Shown piece after piece: positions 1-11,316 of a stretch of 64,000 nucleotides of DNA; within the stretch, counting starts at the first letter, position 1; each line of letters begins with the position of its first letter. Where the stretch lies: assembly GCF_000002415.2 (NCBI RefSeq), contig NC_009913.1, positions 1,054,001-1,118,000 on the forward strand, read 5' to 3'. The stretch is from Plasmodium vivax (Eukaryota; Apicomplexa; Aconoidasida; Haemosporida; Plasmodiidae). The notes beneath the pieces are model-generated. The model had not been told where the DNA came from. It saw only the letters and a program-made list of their open reading frames with translations, and did no database searches. Made by a program: the position numbers and the translations under genes.

Positions 1-2702
1 CCACCAGCGAAACTATCCCAGTTGCACATTCGGGACCGAGTCAGCACCTTGCGGAGGACCCACATGAGGAGCAAATCCAAAACAGTGGGACTCCCCAAAG
101 AGGGGAACCCCCAAATGTGCTCAACTTTGATGGTACGCATATGAATGACGACCAAGAGGAGGGAAAACCAAACGATGGGGCGTATCCCTCCGAGGGATCA
201 CACGAGGAAGTGGAGCCCACCAAGGGAGGTGCCATCATCCCGCCAGATGAACAGGGCGTAAGTCAAGATAGGAACAACGAAACGTTGGAGCGATATGAGG
301 AGAACGTCATGGAGGAAGAGCGCCAGGAGGAGAAGCAGTCCTCGTGCACGCAGGGAAGCCCCCGAGAAAGAAGCAGCTCTAGTGGAAACGTCACCGGCTT
401 CATTCGAGGCATCTTCCGAGGTATAATTCGCGAAAAGGAAGAGGAGAATAAGCCCCCTCAGGAAGCAAGTGAGGCGGCCAGTCTGCCAGTTGAAGACGAC
501 GGAAAATCGGCCCTCCCCAACGCAAACGGGTTAATCGTAAACACTGAAGAAGGCGCCGGTGTTGTTACCCCAGGTTTGGAAAACGGAGTGAACTCCTCAG
601 CGTCGTACGGGGAAGCGAATGGAAATGAGCAGGGTGGTACAGCCCAATCTGGTGAAGGGGATAAAGACGAAGAGGAAGATGGAGGGGAGACCGGCGCGGA
701 GCTGTGCGGCGGCGAAATGGATGCCTCTCACATGGCAGTCGGTGTGGAAGGCGAGGAGGGGGCAGCCGATGGTGAGGAGGAAGCCGCAGGGGGGTCGACT
801 CCATCGGGGGAGTTATGCAACATGGGAGGGGGAATAAACCCTCAAGAGGGTGATGGCGAGGGTGATAGCGAGAGCGTCGGGGGGGCTGAACAGGAGCAAC
901 CGAAGAGTGACGAAGTGCACGATGAAGAAGTGCTTCCTGGGGAGGTGCTGCCTGGGGAAGTGCTGCCTGGGGAAGTGCTGCCTGGGGAAGTGCTGCCTGA
1001 CGAAGTACTACCTGATGAAGTACTCCCTGATGAAGCACTCCCTGACGAAGTGCCGCCTGACCAGCCGGCGTGGACCCCCCTGACGACCCGCGTGATGGAG
1101 GACCTCCACGCACCCAGCGGTCGCGTGGTGAGTCCGTTCAGGTCGCACGTGTCCGAAGATAACTACGATCCTGGGGAGGGAAGAGGAATGAAAAAGAGAA
1201 AATACAACTCGGATTCGGAGGTGGTGAATGCGAATTGGCCTACGTCTGCGAGGCACTTGAAGAAGCTCAAAAAGGCGGCGGAGGAGTCGCACCACCCGGA
1301 TGAGTCACATCATTCGGAGGAGTCACATCAGGGGGAGCAGTCACATCATTCGGATGCGTCAGATCATCCTGCGCCGCAGCACCACCCGCAGCGGAGTGAC
1401 GAGGAAGGGGGAGAGGGGGAGCACGTGAGCCATGGAAGTGGAGAGCCCTTTCAAGAGGGGGGGAGCTACATGGGCGATGGTGGCAGTTACCCCTACGATG
1501 ATGAAGAAAGCAGAGAGGATGACATGCACGCTGAAGTGTACTCTCATGGGGGGAGAGAAAACACATTTTTCGAGTCCACCCAAGGAGGAGTGGGCCACGT
1601 AAGGGAGCTACACAGTTGTAGGAACCTCTACGATCAGGTCGATTCGAACCTCCTGCAGAGCAGTCAGCACCGTAAAGGGGAAAATAATTTCCCCCCCTAT
1701 GAAGAAGAGAATCAAGAAATGGAGAGCAACCGAAGTTGCTATGTAATTTCGTCCGACGAGGACTGTGAGAGGAATGACGACCATGGGAGGGGCGCGCCCG
1801 CGGGGTTGCAGCGGAGAGGCGGTGAAGGGGAGGAGGAAGAAGAGGAAGAGGAAGATGAAGAAGATGATGGGGAGGATGATGGGGAGGATGATGAGGAGGA
1901 GGATGATGGAATGGGTGATTACGAAAATGAGGAGTACGAGCAGGAGGAGTACGCACAGGGGGAGTACGCTCAGGGGGGATACGAAAATGAGGAGTACGCA
2001 CAGGAGGAGTACGAGCAGGATGAAGAGGACGACGGAGAGGACGATGGCGAGGACGACGGAGACGACGGCGAACACGCGAATGAACAGTTCGATCAGTACG
2101 AAGAGTACGACGCGGCGGCAGAGGAGGATGAGGAGGAGGAGGACTATGACCAGTACGATGGGGGGAACTCCAAGGATGAGATGGGTGAAGCGGGCCAAAT
2201 GAGCGAAGCTGACGAGATGGGAGCAGCAGACGAGATGGGGGAGGAGGAGTATCCCCAGTACGATGAGTACAACGCGAGGGATCCCGAAGAGGGGGAGGAA
2301 GAAGATGACGAGGAGGAGGGACAAATCGAAGGAAGAGGGCTATCCCCAAATGTGCCCCTGAATAGCTCCCACGAACATGCTGACAGTGCAACGGACACCC
2401 CCTATCATCACCAAGGTGAAAGTTCCAATGATGAGCAGCCCAACAATGATTTTCCCCCATCTGCACATTCGGACGGGAGCAACGAACAGGGGGAAGAGCA
2501 CCCCGTTTTGTTTAACCCTTCAAATGTAAACGTGGCACAGAATGACGTGTCGTACGAGGAGAATGCAGATCAAGGGGGGGCCATTAGCATACCGTCTTCG
2601 CATGAAAACAATGAGGAGGTGTTTGACAAGCAGGGGGTAGACACAGAAGGGGGTGCAGAAGCTGACGCCGAGGAGGGCGAGCAGGACGCCCAAGAGGACT
2701 AG
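1..2702 (+). CDS. Acidic low-complexity repeat protein, 5' end outside window
   Basis: The frame is open from base 3 to the TAG at 2700-2702, giving about 899 residues, so the start lies left of the window. The protein is dominated by Glu, Asp and Gly. It holds a pentapeptide array (GEVLP, then DEVLP) at about 928-1060, a His/Ser/Glu array (ESHHPDESHHSEESH) at about 1285-1370, and a tract of EEY-EQ/AQ-GEY units mixed with EDDGEDD runs at about 1830-2160. A KKRKYNSDSE stretch near 1190-1215 could be a nuclear localisation signal. CYVISSDEDCE near 1738-1770 looks like a SUMO-interacting motif (hydrophobic core followed by acids). No enzymatic domain is visible. I do not recognise the family; it would be named a conserved Plasmodium protein. 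Codon-level openness over 900 triplets makes the gene itself secure. Confidence 0.85.
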   Translation, partial: TSETIPVAHSGPSQHLAEDPHEEQIQNSGTPQRGEPPNVLNFDGTHMNDDQEEGKPNDGAYPSEGSHEEVEPTKGGAIIPPDEQGVSQDRNNETLERYEENVMEEERQEEKQSSCTQGSPRERSSSSGNVTGFIRGIFRGIIREKEEENKPPQEASEAASLPVEDDGKSALPNANGLIVNTEEGAGVVTPGLENGVNSSASYGEANGNEQGGTAQSGEGDKDEEEDGGETGAELCGGEMDASHMAVGVEGEEGAADGEEEAAGGSTPSGELCNMGGGINPQEGDGEGDSESVGGAEQEQPKSDEVHDEEVLPGEVLPGEVLPGEVLPGEVLPDEVLPDEVLPDEALPDEVPPDQPAWTPLTTRVMEDLHAPSGRVVSPFRSHVSEDNYDPGEGRGMKKRKYNSDSEVVNANWPTSARHLKKLKKAAEESHHPDESHHSEESHQGEQSHHSDASDHPAPQHHPQRSDEEGGEGEHVSHGSGEPFQEGGSYMGDGGSYPYDDEESREDDMHAEVYSHGGRENTFFESTQGGVGHVRELHSCRNLYDQVDSNLLQSSQHRKGENNFPPYEEENQEMESNRSCYVISSDEDCERNDDHGRGAPAGLQRRGGEGEEEEEEEEDEEDDGEDDGEDDEEEDDGMGDYENEEYEQEEYAQGEYAQGGYENEEYAQEEYEQDEEDDGEDDGEDDGDDGEHANEQFDQYEEYDAAAEEDEEEEDYDQYDGGNSKDEMGEAGQMSEADEMGAADEMGEEEYPQYDEYNARDPEEGEEEDDEEEGQIEGRGLSPNVPLNSSHEHADSATDTPYHHQGESSNDEQPNNDFPPSAHSDGSNEQGEEHPVLFNPSNVNVAQNDVSYEENADQGGAISIPSSHENNEEVFDKQGVDTEGGAEADAEEGEQDAQED

Positions 2703-3266
2703 AGGGAAGAGCGGCATTGCCACGTTCGCAGTGGGGTTCACCTGGCGAGCGTCCCCTTTGCCCTCAATTTTTTCCCCCCAAAATGGGAAACAGTTAACCA
2801 CACTGCATGATTAAGGCGTGGTGTGCATGTGTACATGCGTTTCGCACCGGCTTCACCCGCGTCTGCTTATCGACGTGGTTAGTTTCTTCGATTATTTTTT
2901 TTTTTTTTTTTTCGACGCATTCTGCTCGCGTGTCTACATGTACACACTCCTGCACATTCGCGTCGGTGTGGAGTAACCACGAACTTTATCTACGCACCCC
3001 CCCCTGCGGAATTAATAAAAATCCTTTGTTTTGATGAATCACTTGGCCAGGTGTGTCCTTTGGCAGTGCCGTTAAATCAGCATCGCTCATTGGCGATTTG
3101 GGTAACGCTCTCATATGGACACTGTTAAGAAGCATTTTTTTTTTTTCTGTGTGGGATTATCGCTGCGACTGATGTAGTGGTACCCCCCTGTTAGCGGCCC
3201 CTCCAAATGGTGGAGGCGTAACTCAGCGCAGATTGGTCAACCCGTTTCGAATCGCCATCACGTCAG

Positions 3267-3299
<33 letters not shown>

Positions 3300-6200
3300 C
3301 GGTGAGCGTAATTTGCCGCTATAGGGAAATACCACCACGGAACTGGAGAAGTGGAACTAAATGGCTCGACGTGTGAAGAGGCGTCCTCCCCCCTCTGCCA
3401 AGAAGTGGTTTGGTTGAGCAGGGTGAGGACTATGAGTGAGGGCTGCGCCTGTACGCGCCCACAAAATGTACATTCATCAATTGGCAGGTTCATCAATTGG
3501 CGCGTTTATCAAAGGCACATTTATCAAAGGCACATTTATCAAAGGCACATTTTTGCGAACTTTGCCTTCCCCAAGTTTAAGCGGCGAAGGAGGAACCCAT
3601 GGGGGGAACGCTCAACCATCCGTGAAGCGCTAACGAAGCGAAAGTTGCTTCGTGTAAAATAAAATGTTCCCTTCAATTTGGTGCACATCGCGCGATGCGC
3701 AAAAAAAAAAAAAAAAAAAATAAAAAAAAAATAAAATAAAATAAAATAAAATAAAATAAAATAAAAGGGACAGATCGAAAAAGATAAACAGCCAAGAATT
3801 CGCGCGGGGAAATGCTCCTCTTTCGCTCGTTGGACAGTCACTTGCGAAGAGGAAGGGGCCAGGAGGCACGCCTCAAAGGCAGGCGTAGGGTCGTTACCAG
3901 GACAGATGAGCGCCAAAAGACATTTCACACTTGGCGGAAGAATTTTTCTACGCTCACTGGGGGAGTCCGCAGAGATGCGCCTTCCTCCGCGCGCCCCATT
4001 TTGTTGTTCCGTGGGTTGTTCCTGTGTTGTTCATTTTGTTGTTCCTGTGTTGTTAATTTTGCTGTTCATTTTGTTGTTCTTTTTTTTTTTTTTAATTTTT
4101 TTTTTTTTTTTCCTTTTCGCGACAATTTTGGAATGGCAAAGAATTGCAACTGTGCGGCGTTCCTCCGCTTAAGGTGAGAGATTTGGGGGAGGTGCCGAAT
4201 TGGCAAACAAATCGGTGAGGGGGAAAGGGAAGCGGCTCTTGCCTCCGCGTTCAGTGACAGGGGGATACGGCACTCCTGCGAAGAGAGGTCAAACTCACAC
4301 ATTGTACCTCCGCGGGAGGGAGTGATAAAACACCCATTTTTGGACGTGTCGCATGCGCGATGAATTCTGTTTGCAGTTCAAATTTCGCCTCAAGCGGTTT
4401 ATGGGGGAGGGGGGTATAGTACTTACTCATCGCTTAACCGAGCGTGCAAAGCAAGGGGCACACAAAAAAAGTACAAACGGACGAGCGGGCGAACATCCCA
4501 ACTTCCCTGCGCATGTGCATACGGATGTGCGCGCCGCATACACACGTGGCACTTTTACACATGCGCCATGATCACTCTTCTGGAATGGCTCATCCACCAT
4601 CCATCCATCCGATTGTTTTTTTTTCCCCATTTTGTTTCTTTCCGTGCGAAGCCATTGCTCGTCAATTCCACTTACGCATTTTGCAACACGTGGGGACATT
4701 CAAAGGAATGCGCTTTGACATACGTAAAGGTTTGCATACAGAACGAACTGAATTTTAACTCGCATACTTGCACATTGAGTTTAAATGCATTTTTAAATTT
4801 ACTTCTTCCCCCCAATTTTATTTATTTTTTATTTTATTTTATTTTTTTTTCCCCATTTTTTCCTTTTCAATTTCACTGCCCTCGCGTAACTACTTCGCCC
4901 GCGTAAGTGTTTACGTTGGGGAGTAGTTGCCCAATGTGTGAACGCATGTTTGGCGAGTTAGCCGATTCGTCGCCGCTGATTAGTTAGCACTGTGATGGTC
5001 ATCGACTCATGTGTGTATGTATGCAACACGTATGCCGTGACGTATACACAGGTGAGTCCACGACGCATACATCTCCGTTTAGCAGTATATCGAATTTGTA
5101 TGCCCACCGGGAAAACGCCTGCTGTGTGCACTCATATGAATGAGCGCGCTTCCCGTTGTGCCACTGTTTAGCCTGTACATGTGCACGCACGTATATGGTC
5201 CACGTTTGTACGTCTACTGTGGGAGAGAGAAGCAAATGAGGAGTTGGAGCAAAGCAGGGGGAACCTGAATGGAAGAGGAAAACTTCCTATTGGGGGAAAC
5301 AAAAATTTGGGAAACACGCGCAACGAACTCAAGAACAACGCATGGCGGAGAGTGAACGTGGCTGATTTGTTCGAACAGCAAAATTGATTGCGCGTTGATG
5401 CATCCTTTTACCTGCACCTGCAACTGCAACTGCGCCTACTCACTTCGGTTTGGCTGTGCTGAACTGCTGCACGCGGTAAGATAACCGCCTTGGTGTTCAT
5501 TTGCGCGTAAGTCGGGAGTGCACGCTCAAGCGGAAAAGGGCACCCACCCACCTGGGCATATACGCACGTATGCACGTATGTATGTATGCACGTATATATG
5601 CATGTATGCATGCGTATGTGCCTCTACGCGGACGTGCGGAGACGAACATGCTTATGCTTACGCTCGTGCCCATGCACTTGACTGCCGTGCGTGTACATCC
5701 GAACAGCACCACTCATTTCGTCCCGTTCCGTTTCGTTGCGCTCGCTTTTTTTTTTTTTTTTTTTTTTTGCCCCCTGTGTGAGTGACGCGTGGGAAGAAAG
5801 GAGGAGCGAACGGGAGTTGAAACCAACTCAAACGAACCAAAGCAGAGCGAAACGAAGCGAAGCGAAATTGCGCAGGTGAACCAAGCAGAAGAAAGTTCGT
5901 GAACCCTCTCCACTCACCTTCGTTCGTTCGTTTGCCCATTTGTTCATCCATTTGCTCTCCCGTTTGTTTGCCCATTTGTTCACCGTTTGTTCACCCATTC
6001 GCTCATCCATTCGCTCACCCGTTTGCTCCCAGTTTGTTCGCCCATCCGCTCACCCATCCGCCATCCATTTTGTCGTTTTCCCCCCTTGCATTCACTCTCA
6101 CGCGTTTCATTTAAGCATACGCACATACGTACTTACTCACGTTGTGTACGAATGGGAGCAGACTTGCGTTGACGCACAAAGCACACTTTACCCTCCCCGC

Positions 6201-7140
6201 GTTTGCAACCTTCCCCTTTTGCATGAATTTTCTTTCACCCCCCCCGTGCACGCACGCCTTCGCTCACACGCACCTGCGCCAATCATTTGGAGCACGCGAA
6301 GACGAAGTGGGTGTACGGGGGGCAGCACGAATCTGTACATATCTGTGCATAAGTACATACGTGCATGCACGAGTAAAGGCATTATTGTGCCACCCATTTG
6401 AGTGAAGCACGCACGTGTATATATATATATATGTATACACATTTGCATCTCTGCGCCCCGGGTTAAGTTCCGTGGGGAGAATAACAAAAAAGGGAGGAAA
6501 ATCTCAAAGCGAAACGCGTCAACCAATTGTCCCCCCATTCCCCTCTTTCATGATACATACCTGAATGCATACACACCTACACAAGTACGTGAGCGCGTTG
6601 ATACTTACATACATATGCAACACTTGCTTGTGCGTGCCTCCCCGCAGCGGTATGCCGACGTGTGGGAGGTAAAGAAGCGCGTTTTGTAAATGCGTCAAAT
6701 GTGGCACTCTGTGTACTTTTACACACATAAAAACGTTGCAACATGCATGTTAAAAAAGAATGTATATATTCGCATTTTTCACACACACATTAAATCAGGT
6801 GAAAAAGGCCTGAACTGTTCAGGCGAAAAAGGGACATATGTCCACAAAAAAAAAAAAAAAAAAAAATCCTTCTTGGCTATTTTGACTGCACTGTCATTTT
6901 CTTAACATAAACACCTGTCCTATAGGGCCACTTTATTTATAAAAAAAAAAAACAAACACAAAAATACCCCCGCAAATGCACATGCGTACAACAAAATTAT
7001 GAACAAGTCATATAACTAGCCATATAACTAGCTATTTTTATTTTCCAAAAAAAACAAAAAAACAGTGGCTTCCCCCGTTCGCCTTGCTTTTTTCTTCTTT
7101 CACCCCTTTTTATTTTTTTTTTTTAATCCTGAATATCTAG
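2703..7140. other. Intergenic region, acidic protein to CRK4
   Basis: No convincing exon is seen in 4.4 kb. It contains a run of 32 A (3267-3298), three copies of TTTATCAAAGGCACA (3505-3552), poly(A) then (AAAAT)n (about 3701-3766), ACGTATGTATGC microsatellites (about 5560-5615), a CATTTGTTCATCC-like degenerate repeat (about 5930-6065), a TA microsatellite (6419-6433) and the palindrome GCCTGAACTGTTCAGGC (6808-6824). The last 240 bases before 7141 are AT-rich with short T runs, and are the likely promoter and leader of the kinase gene. Confidence 0.7.
6808..6824. repeat. Perfect dyad GCCTGAAC-T-GTTCAGGC
   Basis: A 17-base inverted repeat with 8-base arms and a one-base centre, preceded by TCAGGTGAAAAAG and followed by GAAAAAGGG. 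Variants occur at 30996-31011, 38606-38620, 52207-52220 and 60931-60940 with 61148-61157, always between genes. Confidence 0.85.
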
Positions 7141-10100
7141 ATGGATAGAGTTACGTCAAAACGAGTTAAAAATAATGTGTTGATAGAAAAAAGTGGTGAC
7201 AGTGAGAAGAAGGCCCTTAGCAAGAGAAGGACAAACATGAATAAAAAAAAAAACGTCTTTCTAAATGACGAATCGAAGAATGGTGAAACTATTAAGAAGA
7301 ATTTGAAGAGAGTGAAAACTGAAAAGATTTCCAAAAATGCAAAGGACAAGTTGGAAACCACCTGCTTAATTAACACCAGAAGCAAGGAAAATGGCAAAAA
7401 GGACACCATATATAAGGGGATAGAAAAGGAGAAGAAATACCCCCATGCAAGCAGAGTTACTTCCATTAAAGGTAACAACGCAAGTGCTAATGACGGCGGG
7501 GAGAACCGCGTGGGCGACGGGAAAAGTGACAACGTGAAGAGCTCAAATTACACCATTTTGAGCTATTTTAAGAACAAAAGCGCGACCGATAAGTATGGCG
7601 GTAAGGCGGCCGGCGGGGGGGATTCGAAGGCCGCGAACGAGGGCGAGGCGCGCAATGGAAGCGCAAACTGCGCGGTGCGCAGCGCGAGCAGCAACGCGCC
7701 GAGTCAAGCGGCGAGTCTGGAGGTCAGCCAAGCGGCCAACCAGGTAGCCAACCAGACGGCCAACCAATCAACCTCCAGCTACGCGAACGGGGCGAACCAA
7801 GCCAATTACCTGAACATGAAAAACAACATCGAGCACAACCTGATGAATTACAAGAAGTCCAAGTTGAACCAAATGCACGCGGAGAATTTCAGCATGGACT
7901 CCTACCGGTCGAACAACTCATCGAACAGCGAGCTGTACATCGGGTCGGAGCAGAACAATTTGTATTCGAGCAACCAGGAGCACGCTGTTGGTAGGTCCTC
8001 TATGCAGTTGAAGGATGGTAGTCTGCGGAGTACCACCGGGAGAGCGGTGGGACTGCATGCGAGTTTGAAAAGTGGCAACATGATGGACGTGCACGGTAGC
8101 ATGTTGAAGGGGCCGCTACAGTTGAGCGATTTGTACAGCTCCAGGAATGGGGATTCGTCCACCGTGTTGGCTAGGAATTCGTTGTATAAGTGCAAGGAGG
8201 AGCGGGTGGATGGGGTAGATCGGGCGGATCGGTCGGATAGAGCCACCAACGGTGAGGGCGAAAAGGGACGTGCCGCCGGCCCCGAAAACGGATTCATCAT
8301 GAGTAGCAGCCTGGGCAGCGGCTTGGCCAATTTCAGGGGGAAGGCCATTTCGCACGTGGAAAGGAGCCGAGGAGGAGTCGACCCAACCGAGTTTGCACTA
8401 AATGGCGAAGGAAGGCACAGTGAAGCTGGGCAGAGAGGCGTCGACATGAGGCGAAGCGGCGAGCACCTCTACAGTTACAAGGATCGGAATAAGGACTACC
8501 TGGATTCGATAAACCTGTCCATCAATCGGGAGAACGAAAATCATAGGGAGCTTCTAGTCCGGTCGCTCCCCAGCGGAAATGCGCTGCACAGGAATGCATT
8601 GAGTGGGCATGCTGTTGGTGCAAATAAGGTGGGCGATAAAGCGGTGGGCGGAAAGGCAGTTGGCGCAAGTGCCGTGAGCGGCGCGAAGTCGGACGAAGAA
8701 TTCCTCGCCAACAACCTGCTCAACTTTGAAAACTACTGCTCGTACAAATTTAAGAGGAGCATAAACAACAACCTGATCAACAACATTTATAGCATGTACG
8801 AGGACAAGTCAAATTTGGAGGAGTTCATTTTGAGGAAGAGGCGAGAAGGGGGGGGGTGTAAATCGAAGGAGAGTCTGCCGAGGTGCAGACTGGATGATAG
8901 CTGCATGGTAGGACTACGAAATGACCATTTCGAGGGGGAAAAGCTTTTTAAAAGGCCACGAATGTCCCTATATAACACCCTTTTGGGGAGGAACAAATTC
9001 CAAGAGGGAAAGAAGGTGGAGAACAAAGAACAGGACAGCATGTCAGACCTTCTGCTCCATCACCAAGATTTGCTCATAAACAAGAGGGAAAAAATTGTGG
9101 TGAGTAAGGAGGTAGACACGAAGGAGATTACCATAAAGAAGTATATAAAGAATTTCTGGCTGCTTAGTCGAAAGGAATTTTTTAGCAAATATTGGAATGC
9201 CTCTCTACAGTTAGACAATGCAGAAGTGGAGAAGCTGAAGGAGCTGATCCCCTTTCCCGAAAATCAAACGTGCACAATAGATGACCTGTTCTGCAAGGAT
9301 AACGAGGTCGTTGATGAGGACCAGCTGTTGAAGGACTACGTGACGGATGAGAAGCTGAAGAATTTCCGGCTGGATCTAATCGATGGGTTCCTCTACGACA
9401 AGCAGTCGCTGTACGAAAGGGAGATGCTCGAAAATGAAAAGATATTCTCTAACATTTCCTTTAACCACAAAAATTCGGAGATCAAAGTGGACAAGCTGTT
9501 GAATCTGTTTCCGCGAGACTTCATGAGGAAATACAAAATTGTGAAGAAGCTAGGGGAGGGGGTGTATGGCAAAGTCTTTAAGGCGGAGTCGTTGGAGGAT
9601 TCCTATTTGCACTTTGCCGTAAAGGTGTTACGGTACTTCTGGCCGAATTTCAAATATAAGTTTGGCTCCGAGGAGTTTGCCATTAACGAGTTTAACATAA
9701 TGAGGATCCTGTTCCACCCCAATGTGGTGTGCCTGTTGGACAGCTTTCGCGTGCACACGTATAGGAAGAGCAAGGTGAAGAACCACCGGAACCAGAAAGC
9801 GCGCAGCGAGACGCTGTCGGCGGAATACGACTTCAGCTTTCAGAGGCACCGCAAGGTGGAGCGCAACCAGTACTCCCCCTCGAGGGACACCATCGAGCGG
9901 AACAACCGGTACAGGAACTTGGTGTCGAAGAGCTGCCTCACGATTGAGGATTTGGAGAAGGACCTGGTGCTGTACAACCTAGACAAGGGGGGGAGTGGCG
10001 GCGTGGTTGGAAGCGTGATGGGAAGCGGCGTTGGTGGGGGTGGCGCTTCGGCGGCCGCGCGGAAGGACGCGCGCAAGGAGCGCAGCAACGACCTGGGCGG

Positions 10101-11316
10101 GCTGCACGCGAAGAAGAAGGTGCGCACGGCCACCTTCAAGTCCGCCGCGGGCGGCAGCGGGGGGGGCGCCGCCCGCCGGGCCGAGCTGCACAGAGGCAGG
10201 GCGGACAAGGCGGACAGAGCGAGCCACGCGAGTCAGGCGAGCCAGACGAATCGGACGAACCGGGCCAACCGGGCTATCGGAACGCTTCTAACCACCCGGA
10301 CGAACAAAAGCATAGACAAGCTCAAGTTCAGGAAGCACTCGAGGAAGCTGAAGAAGATCGAGAATAAGAACAACGACTACATCGAAAACTGGGACCTCTT
10401 CCTAGTCATAGAAAAATGCGACTGCAGTCTGAATGACATACTTAATAAGGCGAAGAAGAGACACGCCTCCTTCATCCAACACATAAAGCAGTGCACAGCG
10501 CAGCATCTGCCAAGTGAGCGAATCGACATGTCCTATGACCACATACACAACTATGTGAAATATGTGTACCTTCCTTTGAAGAAGATTGAAAATCGGTCCT
10601 TCTACCCAGACATGCCATCGCTGTCAGAGGCTCAGACGAAAGTCATCATATATCAAATGCTGCAAGGGATCAACCACTTTCATAAAAAATTTGTAATTCA
10701 TAGGGATATAAAGCCAGCCAATACGCTCATCAAGAATATAAAGTATTTATCCGATGGGTTGAACGACTCGAAGGAGTGGATTGTTAAAATTGCCGACTTT
10801 GGGTTGGGTGTATATGATCACTTTTTGAAAGCGGAGACGAAGGACTGTAATATTATTACTCTTCAGTATAGGCCTCCAGAAATCCTTTGCAACAGTACCA
10901 TGTATAATTACTCTGTGGATATCTGGTCGATTGGCATCACCATGTGTGAGTGCTTGCTCGGGTTTGTGCCGGTCACTTCCAAATTTGAGTCCTCCGTGTT
11001 ATTTAAAATTTTAGTTTTCCGAGGCATCCCAGATGAAGACTTTGACAATCTGCTGAAGAAGGAGTTCGTGGGGGAGCTGCCCCAGTTTAAGGTGGACCGT
11101 CTGCGGATGCTGGAGGTGATTTTCACGGACATTTACGGGCGCAGGTTGCTGAGCGAGCAGGGCATCGACCTGATCGACCAGTTCCTCAGCTACGACTACA
11201 AGAACAGGATCACTGCGGACGACGCGCTCAGGCACCCCTGGTTCGAGGACGTGCACCTCCACCTCAACGAGCGCCTGCTCCGCTACTACAAGCGCACGGG
11301 CACGTACTACTTCTAG
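7141..11316 (+). CDS. CRK4: CDC2-related protein kinase, CRK4-type
   Basis: A single exon of 1391 codons. The first 790 residues are a low-complexity, Lys/Ser/Asn-rich extension. The kinase domain begins near residue 800 with the Gly loop LGEGVYGKVF (804-813), the ATP-anchoring Lys828 in FAVKVL, HRDIKPAN with catalytic Asp1189, DFG Asp1219, and YRPPE at the end of the activation segment. An insert of about 205 residues (about 875-1080) separates beta-4 from the hinge, and a second insert lies after helix D. This long N-terminal extension and split N-lobe match Plasmodium CRK4, which is known to drive nuclear multiplication in schizogony. The B9 and proteasome alpha-3 neighbours agree with that gene's P. 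falciparum location as I recall it. The classical TLWYRAPE segment reads TLQYRPPE here, and no CDK-type THE threonine site is obvious. The cyclin partner is not predictable from sequence. Confidence 0.9.
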   Translation: MDRVTSKRVKNNVLIEKSGDSEKKALSKRRTNMNKKKNVFLNDESKNGETIKKNLKRVKTEKISKNAKDKLETTCLINTRSKENGKKDTIYKGIEKEKKYPHASRVTSIKGNNASANDGGENRVGDGKSDNVKSSNYTILSYFKNKSATDKYGGKAAGGGDSKAANEGEARNGSANCAVRSASSNAPSQAASLEVSQAANQVANQTANQSTSSYANGANQANYLNMKNNIEHNLMNYKKSKLNQMHAENFSMDSYRSNNSSNSELYIGSEQNNLYSSNQEHAVGRSSMQLKDGSLRSTTGRAVGLHASLKSGNMMDVHGSMLKGPLQLSDLYSSRNGDSSTVLARNSLYKCKEERVDGVDRADRSDRATNGEGEKGRAAGPENGFIMSSSLGSGLANFRGKAISHVERSRGGVDPTEFALNGEGRHSEAGQRGVDMRRSGEHLYSYKDRNKDYLDSINLSINRENENHRELLVRSLPSGNALHRNALSGHAVGANKVGDKAVGGKAVGASAVSGAKSDEEFLANNLLNFENYCSYKFKRSINNNLINNIYSMYEDKSNLEEFILRKRREGGGCKSKESLPRCRLDDSCMVGLRNDHFEGEKLFKRPRMSLYNTLLGRNKFQEGKKVENKEQDSMSDLLLHHQDLLINKREKIVVSKEVDTKEITIKKYIKNFWLLSRKEFFSKYWNASLQLDNAEVEKLKELIPFPENQTCTIDDLFCKDNEVVDEDQLLKDYVTDEKLKNFRLDLIDGFLYDKQSLYEREMLENEKIFSNISFNHKNSEIKVDKLLNLFPRDFMRKYKIVKKLGEGVYGKVFKAESLEDSYLHFAVKVLRYFWPNFKYKFGSEEFAINEFNIMRILFHPNVVCLLDSFRVHTYRKSKVKNHRNQKARSETLSAEYDFSFQRHRKVERNQYSPSRDTIERNNRYRNLVSKSCLTIEDLEKDLVLYNLDKGGSGGVVGSVMGSGVGGGGASAAARKDARKERSNDLGGLHAKKKVRTATFKSAAGGSGGGAARRAELHRGRADKADRASHASQASQTNRTNRANRAIGTLLTTRTNKSIDKLKFRKHSRKLKKIENKNNDYIENWDLFLVIEKCDCSLNDILNKAKKRHASFIQHIKQCTAQHLPSERIDMSYDHIHNYVKYVYLPLKKIENRSFYPDMPSLSEAQTKVIIYQMLQGINHFHKKFVIHRDIKPANTLIKNIKYLSDGLNDSKEWIVKIADFGLGVYDHFLKAETKDCNIITLQYRPPEILCNSTMYNYSVDIWSIGITMCECLLGFVPVTSKFESSVLFKILVFRGIPDEDFDNLLKKEFVGELPQFKVDRLRMLEVIFTDIYGRRLLSEQGIDLIDQFLSYDYKNRITADDALRHPWFEDVHLHLNERLLRYYKRTGTYYF

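Noticed and set aside
1267..2466. Long minus-strand ORFs (1267-2466, 1608-2324) across the acidic protein
   Set aside because: They are the antisense of GAG/GAT/GAC-rich repeats and give Pro/His/Leu/Arg-rich or all-hydrophobic nonsense.
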